DNA from: Nocardia huaxiensis
GTDB lineage: Bacteria; Actinomycetota; Actinomycetes; Mycobacteriales; Mycobacteriaceae
Direction of reading: 5' to 3'
Assembly: GCF_013744875.1 (NCBI RefSeq)
Contig: NZ_CP059399.1
Coordinates: 7,564,001-7,628,000, forward strand
DNA length: 64,000 nt
Part shown: piece after piece, positions 43,570-52,630 of the stretch
How the letters are laid out: every line of letters begins with the position of its first letter
Position numbering within the stretch: position 1 is the stretch's first letter
The notes under the pieces: model-generated
Told to the model about the DNA's origin: nothing
Database searches by the model: none
Seen by the model: only the letters and a program-made list of their open reading frames with translations
Made by a program: the position numbers and the translations under genes

Positions 43570-45822
43570 ATGACGACCACGGAAACCCGCAGCCACACCC
43601 CGGCCTGGGAGGGTTTCGAGGGTGAACAGTGGCGCCACACCATCGATGTGCGCGACTTCATCCAGCGGAATTACACGCCCTACGAGGGCGACGGCAGCTT
43701 CCTGTCCGGTCCGACGGCGCGCACCACGGGCATCTGGCAACAGCTGAGCACCCTGTTCCCGGTGGAGCGCGAGCGCGGCATCTACGACGTGGATCCGCAC
43801 ACCCCCTCCACCATCACCTCGCACGCGCCCGGCTATATCGACCGCGACGCCGAACTGATCGTCGGCCTGCAGACCGATGCGCCGCTCAAGCGCGCCATCA
43901 TGCCCAACGGCGGCATCCGCATGGTGGAGAACAGCCTGAAAGCCTATGGCGTGGAACCGGATCCGCAGGTCCACGAGATCTTCACCAAGTACCGCAAGAC
44001 GCACAACGACGGCGTCTTCGACGCCTACACCGAGGATATTCGCGCGGCCCGCAGCGCGGGCATCGTCACCGGGCTGCCCGATGCCTACGGGCGCGGGCGC
44101 ATCATCGGCGACTACCGCCGGGTGGCGCTCTACGGCGTGGATACGCTCATCGCGGCCAAGCAGGCCGACCACATTGCGCTGGAACATGAATGGGCGACCG
44201 CCGAGGTCATCCAGCAGCGCGAGGAGGTCGCCGAGCAGATCCGGGCCCTGCAGGAACTGAAGCGGATGGCCGCCTCCTACGGCCGCGACATCTCGGGTCC
44301 GGCCGCCACCGCGCAGGAGGCCATCCAGTGGCTGTACTTCGCGTATCTGGCGGCGGTGAAGGAGCAGAACGGCGCGGCCATGTCACTGGGCCGCACCGCC
44401 AACTTCGTCGACATCTACCTCGAAAGGGATTTGGCCGCAGGGATCATCGACGAGGAACGCGCCCAGGAGCTGATCGACGACTTCGTCATCAAGCTGCGCA
44501 TCGTGCGCTTCCTGCGCACCCCCGAATACGACGAACTGTTCTCCGGCGACCCCACCTGGGTGACCGAATCCCTCGGCGGCATGGGCGAGGACGGGCGACC
44601 GCTGGTGACCCGCAGCAGCTTCCGCTACCTGAACACCCTCTACACGCTGGGCCCCGCGCCCGAACCGAACCTCACCGTGTTCTGGTCGCCGCGACTTCCC
44701 GAGGGCTTCAAGCGATTCGCCGCGCAGGTGTCCATCGACACCAGCTCCATCCAGTACGAGTCGGACGAACTCATGCGCCCCCGCTTCGGCGACGACACCG
44801 CCATCGCCTGCTGTGTCTCGGCCATGCAGGTGGGCAAGAAGATGCAATTCTTCGGTGCGCGGGTGAATCTCGCCAAGACCCTGCTGTACGCCATCAATGG
44901 CGGGCGGGACGAGAAGAGCGGCAAACTCGTCGCGCACGGCTTCGAACCGATCACCGCCGCGGTGCTCGATTACGCCGAGGTGCGCGACCGGCTCGACGAC
45001 ATGATGGACTGGCTGGCCGCGACCTACGTGGAAGCGCTCAATGTCATCCACTACATGCACGACAAGTACGCCTACGAGCGCATCGAAATGGCGCTGCACG
45101 ATACGAATGTCGCGCGCACCATGGCCTGCGGCATCGCCGGTCTGGCGGTGGCCGCGGACTCGCTGTCGGCCATCAAGTACGCCACGGTGACGCCGATCCG
45201 CGACGAGACCGGTCTCGCAACGGATTTCGTCATCGACGGCGACTTCCCCAAGTACGGCAACAATGACGATCGCGTGGACGCCATTGCCGCCCGGCTGGTG
45301 CAGGTGTTCATGGACAAGATCCGCAAGCACCCCACCTATCGCGGGGCCGAGCACACCCAGTCGGTGCTCACCATCACCTCGAATGTGGTGTACGGCAAGA
45401 AGACCGGCAACACCCCCGATGGCCGCCGCGCGGGTGAACCGTTCTCGCCGGGCGCGAACCCCATGAACGGGCGCGACACCCACGGCATCGTGGCCTCGGC
45501 GCTGTCGGTGGCGAAACTGCCGTACGAGCATGCGCAGGACGGGATTTCGCTGACCACCACCGTCACCCCGGCCGGCCTCGGGCGGGCGGCGCACGAGCGA
45601 GTCACCAACCTGGTGGGCGTTCTGGACGGCTACATGGCCTCGCACGGCTTCCACATGAACGTCAATGTCCTGAACAAGGACACCCTGGAAGACGCCATGG
45701 CGCATCCGGAGAACTACCCGCAGTTGACGATTCGCGTCTCCGGCTACGCCGTGAACTTCGTGCGGCTGACCCGCGAGCAGCAGCTCGACGTCATCAACCG
45801 CACCTTCCACGCGAGCCTGTGA
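43570..45822 (+). CDS. pflB: Pyruvate formate-lyase (formate C-acetyltransferase)
   Basis: 750 aa, full length. A glycyl-radical enzyme that splits pyruvate with CoA into acetyl-CoA and formate without oxygen. The catalytic Cys pair IACCVSAM is at 414-415, and the radical loop RVSGYAVNF has Gly725. ATG 43570 follows GGAGAGGAAG; the frame opens earlier without support. The stop overlaps the activase start. A DosR box lies upstream and DosS/DosR-like genes flank the pair, indicating induction under hypoxia. PFL is rare in mycobacteria and relatives. The protein is intact and very like true PflB rather than the diol-dehydratase branch. Confidence 0.96.
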   Translation: MTTTETRSHTPAWEGFEGEQWRHTIDVRDFIQRNYTPYEGDGSFLSGPTARTTGIWQQLSTLFPVERERGIYDVDPHTPSTITSHAPGYIDRDAELIVGLQTDAPLKRAIMPNGGIRMVENSLKAYGVEPDPQVHEIFTKYRKTHNDGVFDAYTEDIRAARSAGIVTGLPDAYGRGRIIGDYRRVALYGVDTLIAAKQADHIALEHEWATAEVIQQREEVAEQIRALQELKRMAASYGRDISGPAATAQEAIQWLYFAYLAAVKEQNGAAMSLGRTANFVDIYLERDLAAGIIDEERAQELIDDFVIKLRIVRFLRTPEYDELFSGDPTWVTESLGGMGEDGRPLVTRSSFRYLNTLYTLGPAPEPNLTVFWSPRLPEGFKRFAAQVSIDTSSIQYESDELMRPRFGDDTAIACCVSAMQVGKKMQFFGARVNLAKTLLYAINGGRDEKSGKLVAHGFEPITAAVLDYAEVRDRLDDMMDWLAATYVEALNVIHYMHDKYAYERIEMALHDTNVARTMACGIAGLAVAADSLSAIKYATVTPIRDETGLATDFVIDGDFPKYGNNDDRVDAIAARLVQVFMDKIRKHPTYRGAEHTQSVLTITSNVVYGKKTGNTPDGRRAGEPFSPGANPMNGRDTHGIVASALSVAKLPYEHAQDGISLTTTVTPAGLGRAAHERVTNLVGVLDGYMASHGFHMNVNVLNKDTLEDAMAHPENYPQLTIRVSGYAVNFVRLTREQQLDVINRTFHASL

Positions 45823-46565
45823 TGACCACCCTCGCGCCGCCCACCGGGCTCGTGCACTCCTGGGACATCTCCACCGGCGTGGACGGGCCTGGCACCCGCT
45901 TCGTCACCTTCCTCAGCGGCTGCCCGCTGCGCTGCCTGTACTGCCAGAATCCGGATACCTGGCTGCGCGGCAACGGAACTCGGCAGTCCACCGACGAGGT
46001 GCTGGCCGAGGCGCGCAAATACGTGCCGTTCATCGCCGCCTCCGGTGGCGGTGCGACCCTCAGCGGCGGCGAGCCGCTGCAGCAGCCGGAATTCGCGAGC
46101 GCCCTGCTGCACGGATTCCGCGAACTGGGCCTGCACACCGCCCTCGACACCTCGGGCTACCTGGGCGGACTGGCCTGCGGCGAACTCCTCGACGCCACCG
46201 ACCTGGTGCTGCTCGACATCAAGGCGGGCACCCCGGAGACCTATCGGCGACTCACCTCCCGCGCCCTCGCGCCGACCCTCGAGTTCGCGGAACGTCTTGC
46301 GACGCTGGGCAAGCCGGTGTGGGTGCGGTACGTGCTGGTGCCCGGTATCACGGACGCACCGGAGGAGATGGGCGCAGTGGCGGCGTTCGCGGCCGGACTC
46401 GGCAATGTCGAGCGAGTCGACATCCTGCCCTTCCACACCCTCGGCCAGTCGAAATGGGAGGCGCTGAACCGCCGGTTCGTGCTCGCCGACACGCCGACCC
46501 CCAGCGCGGAACAGGTCGACCGGGCGCGCGACGAATTCCGGACCCGCGGACTCGTGGCCTACTAG
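45822..46565 (+). CDS. pflA: Pyruvate formate-lyase-activating enzyme (radical SAM)
   Basis: 247 aa. The radical-SAM CX3CX2C motif is SGCPLRCLYCQNP (Cys34, Cys38, Cys41), with the SAM-binding GGGATLSGGEPLQQ and KAGTPETYRRLT. It uses S-adenosylmethionine and a 4Fe-4S cluster to make the glycyl radical on PflB. The start ATG 45822 overlaps the pflB stop (TGATG). GTG 45819 gives one extra residue and is equally possible. It has no extra ferredoxin insert, so it is of the PflA type. It must be co-expressed with pflB. Confidence 0.96.
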   Translation: MTTLAPPTGLVHSWDISTGVDGPGTRFVTFLSGCPLRCLYCQNPDTWLRGNGTRQSTDEVLAEARKYVPFIAASGGGATLSGGEPLQQPEFASALLHGFRELGLHTALDTSGYLGGLACGELLDATDLVLLDIKAGTPETYRRLTSRALAPTLEFAERLATLGKPVWVRYVLVPGITDAPEEMGAVAAFAAGLGNVERVDILPFHTLGQSKWEALNRRFVLADTPTPSAEQVDRARDEFRTRGLVAY

Positions 46566-46566
46566 A

Positions 46567-46595
46567 CCCCTGTCATTTCACGGCAGGTACAGGGG
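46567..46595 (+). other. Inverted repeat after pflA
   Basis: CCCCTGT (46567-46573) and ACAGGGG (46589-46595) are perfectly complementary with 15 bases between, directly after the pflA stop. It may be a weak terminator or an operator for the downstream regulator gene. Confidence 0.4.
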
Positions 46596-46680
46596 AAGCG
46601 CGGCGGGCGCGGAAGTTTCGGACCACGCCCGCCGCATCGGCCTACCCGGCGGCCGGATCGCCTCCTGAGAAGATGGTCAG

Positions 46681-47355
46681 GTGGACAGTTCAGGCAAGAT
46701 CCGGGTCTTCCTGCTCGACGATCACGAGATCGTGCGCCGCGGCCTGCAGGACCTGCTGGAAGCCGAAGGCGATATCGAGGTGGCCGGTGAAGCGGGTACC
46801 GCCGCCGAGGCGCTGCGCCGCATCCCGGCGGTGCGCCCCGATGTGGCCGTGCTCGATGTGCGCCTCGAGGACGGGGACGGGGTGAGCGTCTGCCGCGAAC
46901 TCGTCTCCGACATCCCGGATCTCAATGTCCTCATGCTGACCTCGTTCTCCGATGACGAGGCGCTGCTGGGCGCGGTGCTGGCCGGGGCCAAAGGCTATGT
47001 GCTCAAACAGCTGCGCGGGCCGCAGCTGGTCGACGCCATCCGCCGGGTCGCGGCCGGGGAGTCGCTCATCGACGCCCGCACCGCCGCGGAGGTCACCGAG
47101 CGGGCCCGGCAGCGTGCGGCCGCCGCCGATCCGCTGGCCGCCGCCGATCTCACCGAGCGGGAGCGCCAGATCCTCGCCTTGATCGGGAAGGCCATGTCGA
47201 ACAAGGAGATCGCGGCCGAGCTGTATCTGTCCGACAAGACGGTGCGCAACTATGTCTCCTCGCTGCTGAGCAAGCTCGGGCTGGTGCGGCGCTCGCAGGC
47301 CGCGGTGCTGGCCGAACAGCTGCGGCAGCGCGGCGACGACCGGACCACCGGGTGA
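46681..47355 (+). CDS. DosR/DevR-like response regulator (NarL/LuxR family)
   Basis: 224 aa from GTG 46681. The receiver domain has acidic Asp13-Asp14, phosphoacceptor Asp59 (VLDVRLEDG) and a conserved Lys near 109. A LuxR-type HTH follows at about 155-215: LTERERQILALIGKAMSNKEIA and KTVRNYVSSLLSKLGL. The recognition helix is very close to that of M. tuberculosis DosR (KTVKNYVS). Lying just after pflBA and facing a DosS-like kinase across that pair, it is the likely regulator that binds the box at 43488-43507. Confidence 0.92.
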   Translation: MDSSGKIRVFLLDDHEIVRRGLQDLLEAEGDIEVAGEAGTAAEALRRIPAVRPDVAVLDVRLEDGDGVSVCRELVSDIPDLNVLMLTSFSDDEALLGAVLAGAKGYVLKQLRGPQLVDAIRRVAAGESLIDARTAAEVTERARQRAAAADPLAAADLTERERQILALIGKAMSNKEIAAELYLSDKTVRNYVSSLLSKLGLVRRSQAAVLAEQLRQRGDDRTTG

Positions 47356-47410
47356 AATAGGGCATTCGCCCGATGGTGTGCCGCCCGCCGCGGCTCCTAA
47401 CGTTCGCCGT

Positions 47411-48064
47411 ATGCAGTCACGTGGCACTCACCGCCTCCGAATGATCATGGGCGCAACGGTTCTGGCGGCCCTGCCGGTATTCGGACTCGTCTCGGGGTGC
47501 TCCTCAGACACCGATTCCGGCTCCCCCAAGTCGACGGTCACCACCTCCGCCGCCGCGAAAACCACCACGGCAACGTCGAAGACGAGCATCACGCAGACCC
47601 CGCAGGCGGGCGGCGGCGACCAGAGTGGCGGCGGCACCGGTGGTGGCACCGACAGCGGTCAGCAGGGCGGCGGGCAAGACGGCGGCGAGCAGGGCGGCGG
47701 GCAGCCCGCCGGCGACCCGCCCGCAGGCGACGGCGGCCAGCCTGCCACCCCCGGGACGCTGACGCTGGAGGAGTACGAGCGCATGTACCCGGGCCAACAC
47801 TGCCCCGGCAACTACCACTGCGAGAACCCGCGCGCCGGTTACCCCGACACCACGACCACCCGAACCCCCGCCCCCACCACCACTCCACAGAAGAAGTGCA
47901 CCGAACGCTTCGACTACACCGGCGATCCGCGCACCGCCGCCGAGATCAACACCCTCGGTGAATGGAATATGGGCAAGTGCCCCGATCCCATCAAGCCCAC
48001 CACCACGGTCGCGCCGACCACGGCCCCGACCACGGCAGCGCCGACCACGACGGCTCAGAACTGA
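47411..48064 (+). CDS. Putative Thr/Gly-rich lipoprotein
   Basis: 217 aa from ATG 47411 (ATG 47441 is a plausible shorter start; neither has a ribosome site). The signal peptide ends in the lipobox LVSGCSS. The mature protein has a Gly/Gln-rich low-complexity part (about 60-115) and a short region with paired Cys (QHCPGNYHCENP; KKCTERFDY ... GKCPDP). A Thr/Ala/Pro tail that could be glycosylated ends it. Function unknown. It probably sits on the outer face of the cell membrane or wall. Confidence 0.75.
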   Translation: MQSRGTHRLRMIMGATVLAALPVFGLVSGCSSDTDSGSPKSTVTTSAAAKTTTATSKTSITQTPQAGGGDQSGGGTGGGTDSGQQGGGQDGGEQGGGQPAGDPPAGDGGQPATPGTLTLEEYERMYPGQHCPGNYHCENPRAGYPDTTTTRTPAPTTTPQKKCTERFDYTGDPRTAAEINTLGEWNMGKCPDPIKPTTTVAPTTAPTTAAPTTTAQN

Positions 48065-48174
48065 ACGCCGGGTCTTGTCCAACCCCTGTGACGCTGCTTA
48101 CAGTGAGTTAGCAACCCGCTTGCATTTGTTAGCAGCGCGGTTGCCCCGAGCTCACCAGACAAAGGAGTCTGACC

Positions 48175-49425
48175 ATGCCGGCAGCGCACCGGGGCGAATC
48201 CGCGCGGGAGGTCCGAGCTTCCGCGCCGCGGCCCATGCTGATCGACGACCGCTTCACCGCCGTCGCCGCCCGCTTCTTCACCATGTTCCGCCGCAAAAGC
48301 CAAGGCGGCGGGGCCCTTTCGGTCTACTGGCACGGTGAGCCGGTCCTCGACATCTGGTCCGGCTGGGCCGACGACGACCGCCGCTGGCAATCCGACACCA
48401 TTTCGCTGTCCTACTCCACCAGCAAGGGCGTGGCCGCCACCGTCGCCAACCGGCTCATCGAATCCGGCGTCCTGGACCTCGACACCCCCGTGGCCGAGTA
48501 CTGGCCGGAGTTCGCCGCGAACGGCAAGGGCGACATCACCGTTCGCGATGTGCTGCGCCACCGCGCCGGCCTGCAGCGGGTCCGCGAGCTGGTCCCCACC
48601 GTGGACGATCAGCTCGACCACGACACCGTCGCCGCCGCGCTCGCCGCCGCCGCACCCGACCCCATGCGCCTGCGCGCCTCCGGCTATCACGCCATCAATT
48701 TCGGCACCCTGGTGGCCGAGATCGCCCAGCGCGCCACCGGCCGCGACTTCCCCGACATCCTGCGCACCGAACTCCTGGAACCGCTGGGCGACAACGACTT
48801 CTGGTTCGGCGTTCCCCGGCAGCAGCGGCATCGCATCGCGCGGCTGTCCCCGCGCCTGGGCGTGGGCCGCGTCCCGATGGACCGCCTGATCGCCCCCTTC
48901 GCCCCGGTCCCCCAACTCCGTTCGGCCCGCAGCGCGGTCTACGACGGCTGGGCCGACCTGTCGATCGGCCCGCGCGCCTACGACGCCATGATGCCCGGCT
49001 GGAACGGCGCCTTCACCGCCCGCGCGCTCGGCAAGATGTACGGCGCGCTCGCCAATGACGGCGTGGCCGGTCACCGCCGCCTCTTCCGCCCCGAGACCAC
49101 CGCCGCCATCGCCGAGATGCCGCTCAACTCCCGCTACGACTATGTCCTCGGCGCAGCCCCGCAGTTCGCTCGCGGCTACCACCGCGCAATCGTAGGAACA
49201 CGTCTCACTCGGCGGGCCTTCGGCCACTTCGGAATCGGCGGTTCCGGCGCCATGGCCATCCCCGGCGACGCCCTGTCGGTCGCCTTCACCACCAACCGAC
49301 TCGGCTACCCCGTAATGACCCTCGGCGACCACCGTCTGCCCCTGCTGGCCGCCCTGGCCCAGCGGGCCGCCCGCACCGCCGCCGAATCCCCCGGCGCCGC
49401 ATCCGAGTACGAGCAGGCGGTCTGA
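48175..49425 (+). CDS. Serine hydrolase of the beta-lactamase / esterase VIII family
   Basis: 416 aa without a signal peptide. The catalytic SxxK is STSK (Ser81, Lys84), and SGYHAINFG supplies the Tyr motif. A GHFGIGGSG stretch near the C-terminus replaces the KTG box. The lack of export signal and the motif set fit family VIII esterases (mycobacterial LipL/LipP type) better than true beta-lactamases. The ATG follows AAAGGAG. It stands alone, and the terminator at 49436-49469 separates it from convergent tRNA genes. Substrate unknown. Confidence 0.88.
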   Translation: MPAAHRGESAREVRASAPRPMLIDDRFTAVAARFFTMFRRKSQGGGALSVYWHGEPVLDIWSGWADDDRRWQSDTISLSYSTSKGVAATVANRLIESGVLDLDTPVAEYWPEFAANGKGDITVRDVLRHRAGLQRVRELVPTVDDQLDHDTVAAALAAAAPDPMRLRASGYHAINFGTLVAEIAQRATGRDFPDILRTELLEPLGDNDFWFGVPRQQRHRIARLSPRLGVGRVPMDRLIAPFAPVPQLRSARSAVYDGWADLSIGPRAYDAMMPGWNGAFTARALGKMYGALANDGVAGHRRLFRPETTAAIAEMPLNSRYDYVLGAAPQFARGYHRAIVGTRLTRRAFGHFGIGGSGAMAIPGDALSVAFTTNRLGYPVMTLGDHRLPLLAALAQRAARTAAESPGAASEYEQAV

Positions 49426-49435
49426 CCGGCACCGC

Positions 49436-49469
49436 GAAAAGGCGCTCCCGGTGGGTACCGGGAGCGCCT
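49436..49469 (-). terminator. Rho-independent terminator of the tRNA pair
   Basis: Perfect 13-bp stem (49440-49452 with 49457-49469), 4-nt loop, then TTTT on the minus strand. It lies downstream of tRNA-Pro and also closes the convergent hydrolase gene. Confidence 0.82.
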
Positions 49470-49517
49470 GCGTAATCGTCTGTCGAGCACCCTGATCAGG
49501 GTCGGAAGCCGCGAAAA

Positions 49518-49595
<78 letters not shown>

Positions 49596-49636
49596 TTGCA
49601 CGTCCCCGCGGGAACGCTCCCCGATGAACGGGAAAG

Positions 49637-49707
<71 letters not shown>

Positions 49708-50124
49708 ATCGCCGCATCGGATCCGATGCCGCTTGCGTTGAGCACTGTACCGAACCTCACTCCCGGAACGCCAATCCACCCCCGTTCACGCATGTCGGGG
49801 CAGGTCGCGAGGAGGGATCGGCGCGTCGGCGAAGACACGCGAAAATTGGGTGTAACGCATCCGTGACCGCAGCGATCAATCATCCGATCGCCATTCGCGA
49901 GACGCCGGGAACCTGTTCTTGAACAGAGGTTTTCGATGTCGGGTGGCTTGCTAGGATCCTTTTTGTCCGACGGGGGTATCGGAAAGGGGGCGGTGAGCAT
50001 GCACCACACGAGGTGTGTCCGACCGCGAAGCAGTGAGCTCCACACGAAGGGTGTGCCCGGCGCGCCGTCCAGCACAGGCGACGCGGCAGCCGGCACCGAC
50101 AACGCGTACACCGGGTGAGCGGCC
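49708..50124. other. Gap between tRNA-Gly and the diguanylate cyclase gene
   Basis: 417 bases without a supported gene. It holds the tRNA promoter candidate and, nearer the cyclase gene, two similar short inverted repeats: CACACGAGGTGTG (50005-50017) and CACACGAAGGGTGTG (50041-50055). They may be operator copies. No integrase or attachment duplication was seen beside the tRNAs. Confidence 0.5.
49744..49774 (-). promoter_or_regulatory. Putative promoter of the tRNA pair
   Basis: On the minus strand TTGGCG (49774-49769) and TACAGT (49749-49744) are 19 bases apart, 37 bases before the tRNA-Gly 5' end. Confidence 0.4.
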
Positions 50125-51135
50125 ATGCCCATCCGAATCGATACCCGAACCACCGCCATCGTCACGGCAGCCGTCCGGGAGTGGGTGCGGGCGGTGCACC
50201 CCGGCGGGATCGGCGCCCTCGGCGCGGGTCCGGCCATCTCACCGGAAGACGTGGAGCGGATCTTCCGCCGCGTCATCGACGAACTGCTGGAACTCGCGGG
50301 CTCCGAACCGTTTCCGGTGCCGGCGGCGCGCGCCGTCGGGCGCAGGCTCGCCGAATCGCCGTTCGATCGGGCCCGCATGCTCGCCCCGGCCAGCCGGGCG
50401 CTGCTCGGCCTCACGCCGGGTGAACCCGGGTCGCTGATCGCCACCCGGTGGCCGTTCATCGCCAGCCAGGCCATCGACGCCTACGCCGAGGCGTTGCAGC
50501 AGCGGGCGCTGGCCCAGCAGGAGCGCAGTCTGTCGGAGGCGGTGTCGGTGCGGGTGCAGGAGATCGCCGCGCTGCAGACCCGGCTGCGGCACGAGGCCAC
50601 TCACGACGCGCTCACCGATCTGGCCAACCGGTCCCTGCTGCAGGAGCGGGTGCGGGTGATGGCCGCCGATCCCGCGCGCGGAGTGGGCTTGATGCTCATC
50701 GACCTCGACGACTTCAAGCACATCAACGACAGCTACGGCCATTCGGTCGGCGACGAGGTGCTGGTCACCATGGCGCAGCGGCTGCGCGCGGTGTGCCCGG
50801 CCGAGACGGTCATCGCCCGCTACGGCGGCGACGAATTCGTGCTCGCTCTGCCCACCCGCCGCAACAGCCTGGGCGAACTGGCCATGCGCGTGCTCGCGGC
50901 CCTGTGCGAACCGGTGCCGACAGCGGCGGGCGCGGTCCCGGCGTCGGCCAGTGTCGGCACCGCTTTCTGCCCACCCGGCCGCGACTGTGATTTCTCCGAC
51001 CTGCTGCGCAGCGCCGACCGAGCCATGTACTCGGCCAAGACCGCCGGCAAACGCCAGTTCGCGGTGTCGGAACTCGACGCCGAGGAGGTCGATCCACCCG
51101 CGCGACACGCACGGTTCGCGGCGGTAGCGGGGTGA
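50125..51135 (+). CDS. Diguanylate cyclase (GGDEF domain)
   Basis: 336 aa, cytoplasmic. The N-terminal part (about 1-125) is helical and unidentified. A coiled-coil-like segment (about 125-155) leads to the GGDEF domain at about 160-320, with the intact active site YGGDEF (233-238) and DLDDFKHINDSYGH. It makes cyclic di-GMP from GTP. No RxxD inhibitory site is visible before GGDEF and there is no EAL domain. ATG 50125 is preceded by GGGTGAG. Two short inverted repeats lie upstream. A signal input for the helical domain is not evident. Confidence 0.93.
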   Translation: MPIRIDTRTTAIVTAAVREWVRAVHPGGIGALGAGPAISPEDVERIFRRVIDELLELAGSEPFPVPAARAVGRRLAESPFDRARMLAPASRALLGLTPGEPGSLIATRWPFIASQAIDAYAEALQQRALAQQERSLSEAVSVRVQEIAALQTRLRHEATHDALTDLANRSLLQERVRVMAADPARGVGLMLIDLDDFKHINDSYGHSVGDEVLVTMAQRLRAVCPAETVIARYGGDEFVLALPTRRNSLGELAMRVLAALCEPVPTAAGAVPASASVGTAFCPPGRDCDFSDLLRSADRAMYSAKTAGKRQFAVSELDAEEVDPPARHARFAAVAG

Positions 51136-51271
51136 GCGGCGCACCACAGCGATAAGCCTCGGCCGCGCGGTTCGGCGCGGCGTACGCGGCGGTAGTTTCA
51201 GCCATAGCGATCGACAATCACACCAGCTACGAGCAACTGTCCGGCAAATGGCGCCGCGTAGGCTGGGTGAC

Positions 51272-52114
51272 GTGACTACGGTAGTCGTACTGCTCATCGC
51301 CATGGTGATCGTCCTGGCGGCAGTGCTCGCGGTCAACGCGACCCGGCGCTCCCGCAACGACGCCCAGCTCGCGGACGCGAAGGCCGACGCCCGCCGCCTC
51401 ATCGAACGACTGGGCGGCCAGGTCTACAACCTCACCGGCACCGACGCCCCGTCCAAACAGGCCCTCGCCGATGCCGGGGAACGCTTCAACGCGGCAGGCT
51501 CCCAGATCGAACAGGCCACCACCCTCACCCAGGCCCGTCTCGCGAAGGAGACCGCCGCGGAAGGGCTCTACTACGTCCGCGCCGCCCGCACCGCCATGGG
51601 CATGGACCCCGGCCCCGCCGTCCCCGAACTCGACGGCCAGCGCACCGCCGGCCGCGTAACCGAGGACCGCACAGTCGATTTCGACGGCCGCCAACTCGAA
51701 GCCTCCCCCACCCCCTCCGCCCGCACCCCCAACTACTACCCCGGCGGCCGAGTCGCGGGCCGCCCCGTCCCCGCGGGCTGGTACTCCGAACCCTGGTGGC
51801 GCACAGCCCTCGTCGCGGGTGCCTGGGGCGTGGGCTCGGTCCTGCTCTTCGACGCCCTCTTCAACGGCATGTCCGGCGTGGGGTACGACGCCGCCGCCTT
51901 CGAGAACGGCTACGACGACGGCTTCCAAGCCGGCCTCGACGCGGGCAATGACAACACCGGCGATCCCGGAAGCTACGACGGCGGCGATTACGACGGCGGC
52001 AACAGCTACGACCAAGGCGCCGCCGACCCCGGCTTCGACCCCGGCCTCGATCAAGGCTGGGACGCAGGCGGATTCGACGGCGGCGGCTTCGACAGCTTCG
52101 ACAGCGGGTTCTGA
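51272..52114 (+). CDS. Membrane-anchored protein, DUF1542-like
   Basis: 280 aa from GTG 51272 (ATG 51248 would add eight residues that precede a normal signal anchor). N-terminal helix (about 1-24), then a helical segment (about 27-110, NDAQLADAKADARRLIERLGGQVYNL) with heptad-like spacing. A Pro-rich linker and a second hydrophobic segment (about 177-198) follow. The acidic Gly/Asp/Tyr/Phe-rich tail (about 205-280) has repeated YDGG, DPG and FDGG pieces. Function unknown. The low-complexity aromatic tail resembles phase-separating or surface-adhesive sequences. Followed by a bidirectional hairpin. Confidence 0.78.
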   Translation: MTTVVVLLIAMVIVLAAVLAVNATRRSRNDAQLADAKADARRLIERLGGQVYNLTGTDAPSKQALADAGERFNAAGSQIEQATTLTQARLAKETAAEGLYYVRAARTAMGMDPGPAVPELDGQRTAGRVTEDRTVDFDGRQLEASPTPSARTPNYYPGGRVAGRPVPAGWYSEPWWRTALVAGAWGVGSVLLFDALFNGMSGVGYDAAAFENGYDDGFQAGLDAGNDNTGDPGSYDGGDYDGGNSYDQGAADPGFDPGLDQGWDAGGFDGGGFDSFDSGF

Positions 52115-52139
52115 ACGAACGCTCTCGCGATACGGTTTC

Positions 52140-52170
52140 GTGCGCCCCTCCCCCCTTCGGAGGGGCGCAC
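52140..52170. terminator. Bidirectional hairpin
   Basis: Perfect 12-bp stem GTGCGCCCCTCC / GGAGGGGCGCAC with a 7-nt loop, between the plus-strand membrane protein gene and the minus-strand hydrolase remnant. No U-tract. Confidence 0.7.
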
Positions 52171-52176
52171 CGCGCT

Positions 52177-52630
52177 TCAGCCGAGGAATCGAACCGCGCA
52201 CTCGAGCACCCGTTCCGGGTCCCCGGCGTCCGGGAAGTGCCCCACGCCGTCGAGCAATTGCACTTGCAGATCCGTGGCGTGCGAACCGAATTCGCTCATC
52301 GCCTCGATCGGCAGCAGCGGGTCACGGTCGCCGGAGAGGACAAGAGTCGGCACCCGCGGCCGCGTCCATCGGTACTGCCAGAGCCGCAGCGCATCCGCGA
52401 CCACCCGGACGTCGCGGACAGGAACGGGCTCACCGTGTTCTGGCGATATAGCGTTCGATCCGCTCCGGAAACCGCAGTGCCAGTTGATTTCCGACTAGAC
52501 CACCCCAATCGTGACCGATGAGGCGGAAGCTCCCCGTCGACGTCCAGAATCGGTGCTCCACGTCCGCGATCGGCAGGGCTCGCGCGCTCGCCACTGCGTC
52601 GGCGGTGGCCGGTGCGGTGGCGGGCGTCAT
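52177..52630 (-). pseudogene. Decayed alpha/beta hydrolase (haloalkane dehalogenase/epoxide hydrolase-like)
   Basis: The frame from ATG 52630 has the nucleophile elbow FRLIGHDWGGLVGNQLALRF but stops at 52430 after 66 codons. A one-base shift at about 52440 continues into AEHGEPVPVRDVRVVADALR, then WTRPRVPTLVLSGDRDPLLP and GVGHFPDAGDPERVLECAVRFL, a normal C-terminus with the catalytic Asp and His region. Even joined, it lacks the N-terminal strand region and the cap (about 150 residues less than the family). So it carries at least one frameshift and large deletions. The start overlaps the intact hydrolase stop (ATGA). Confidence 0.78.
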
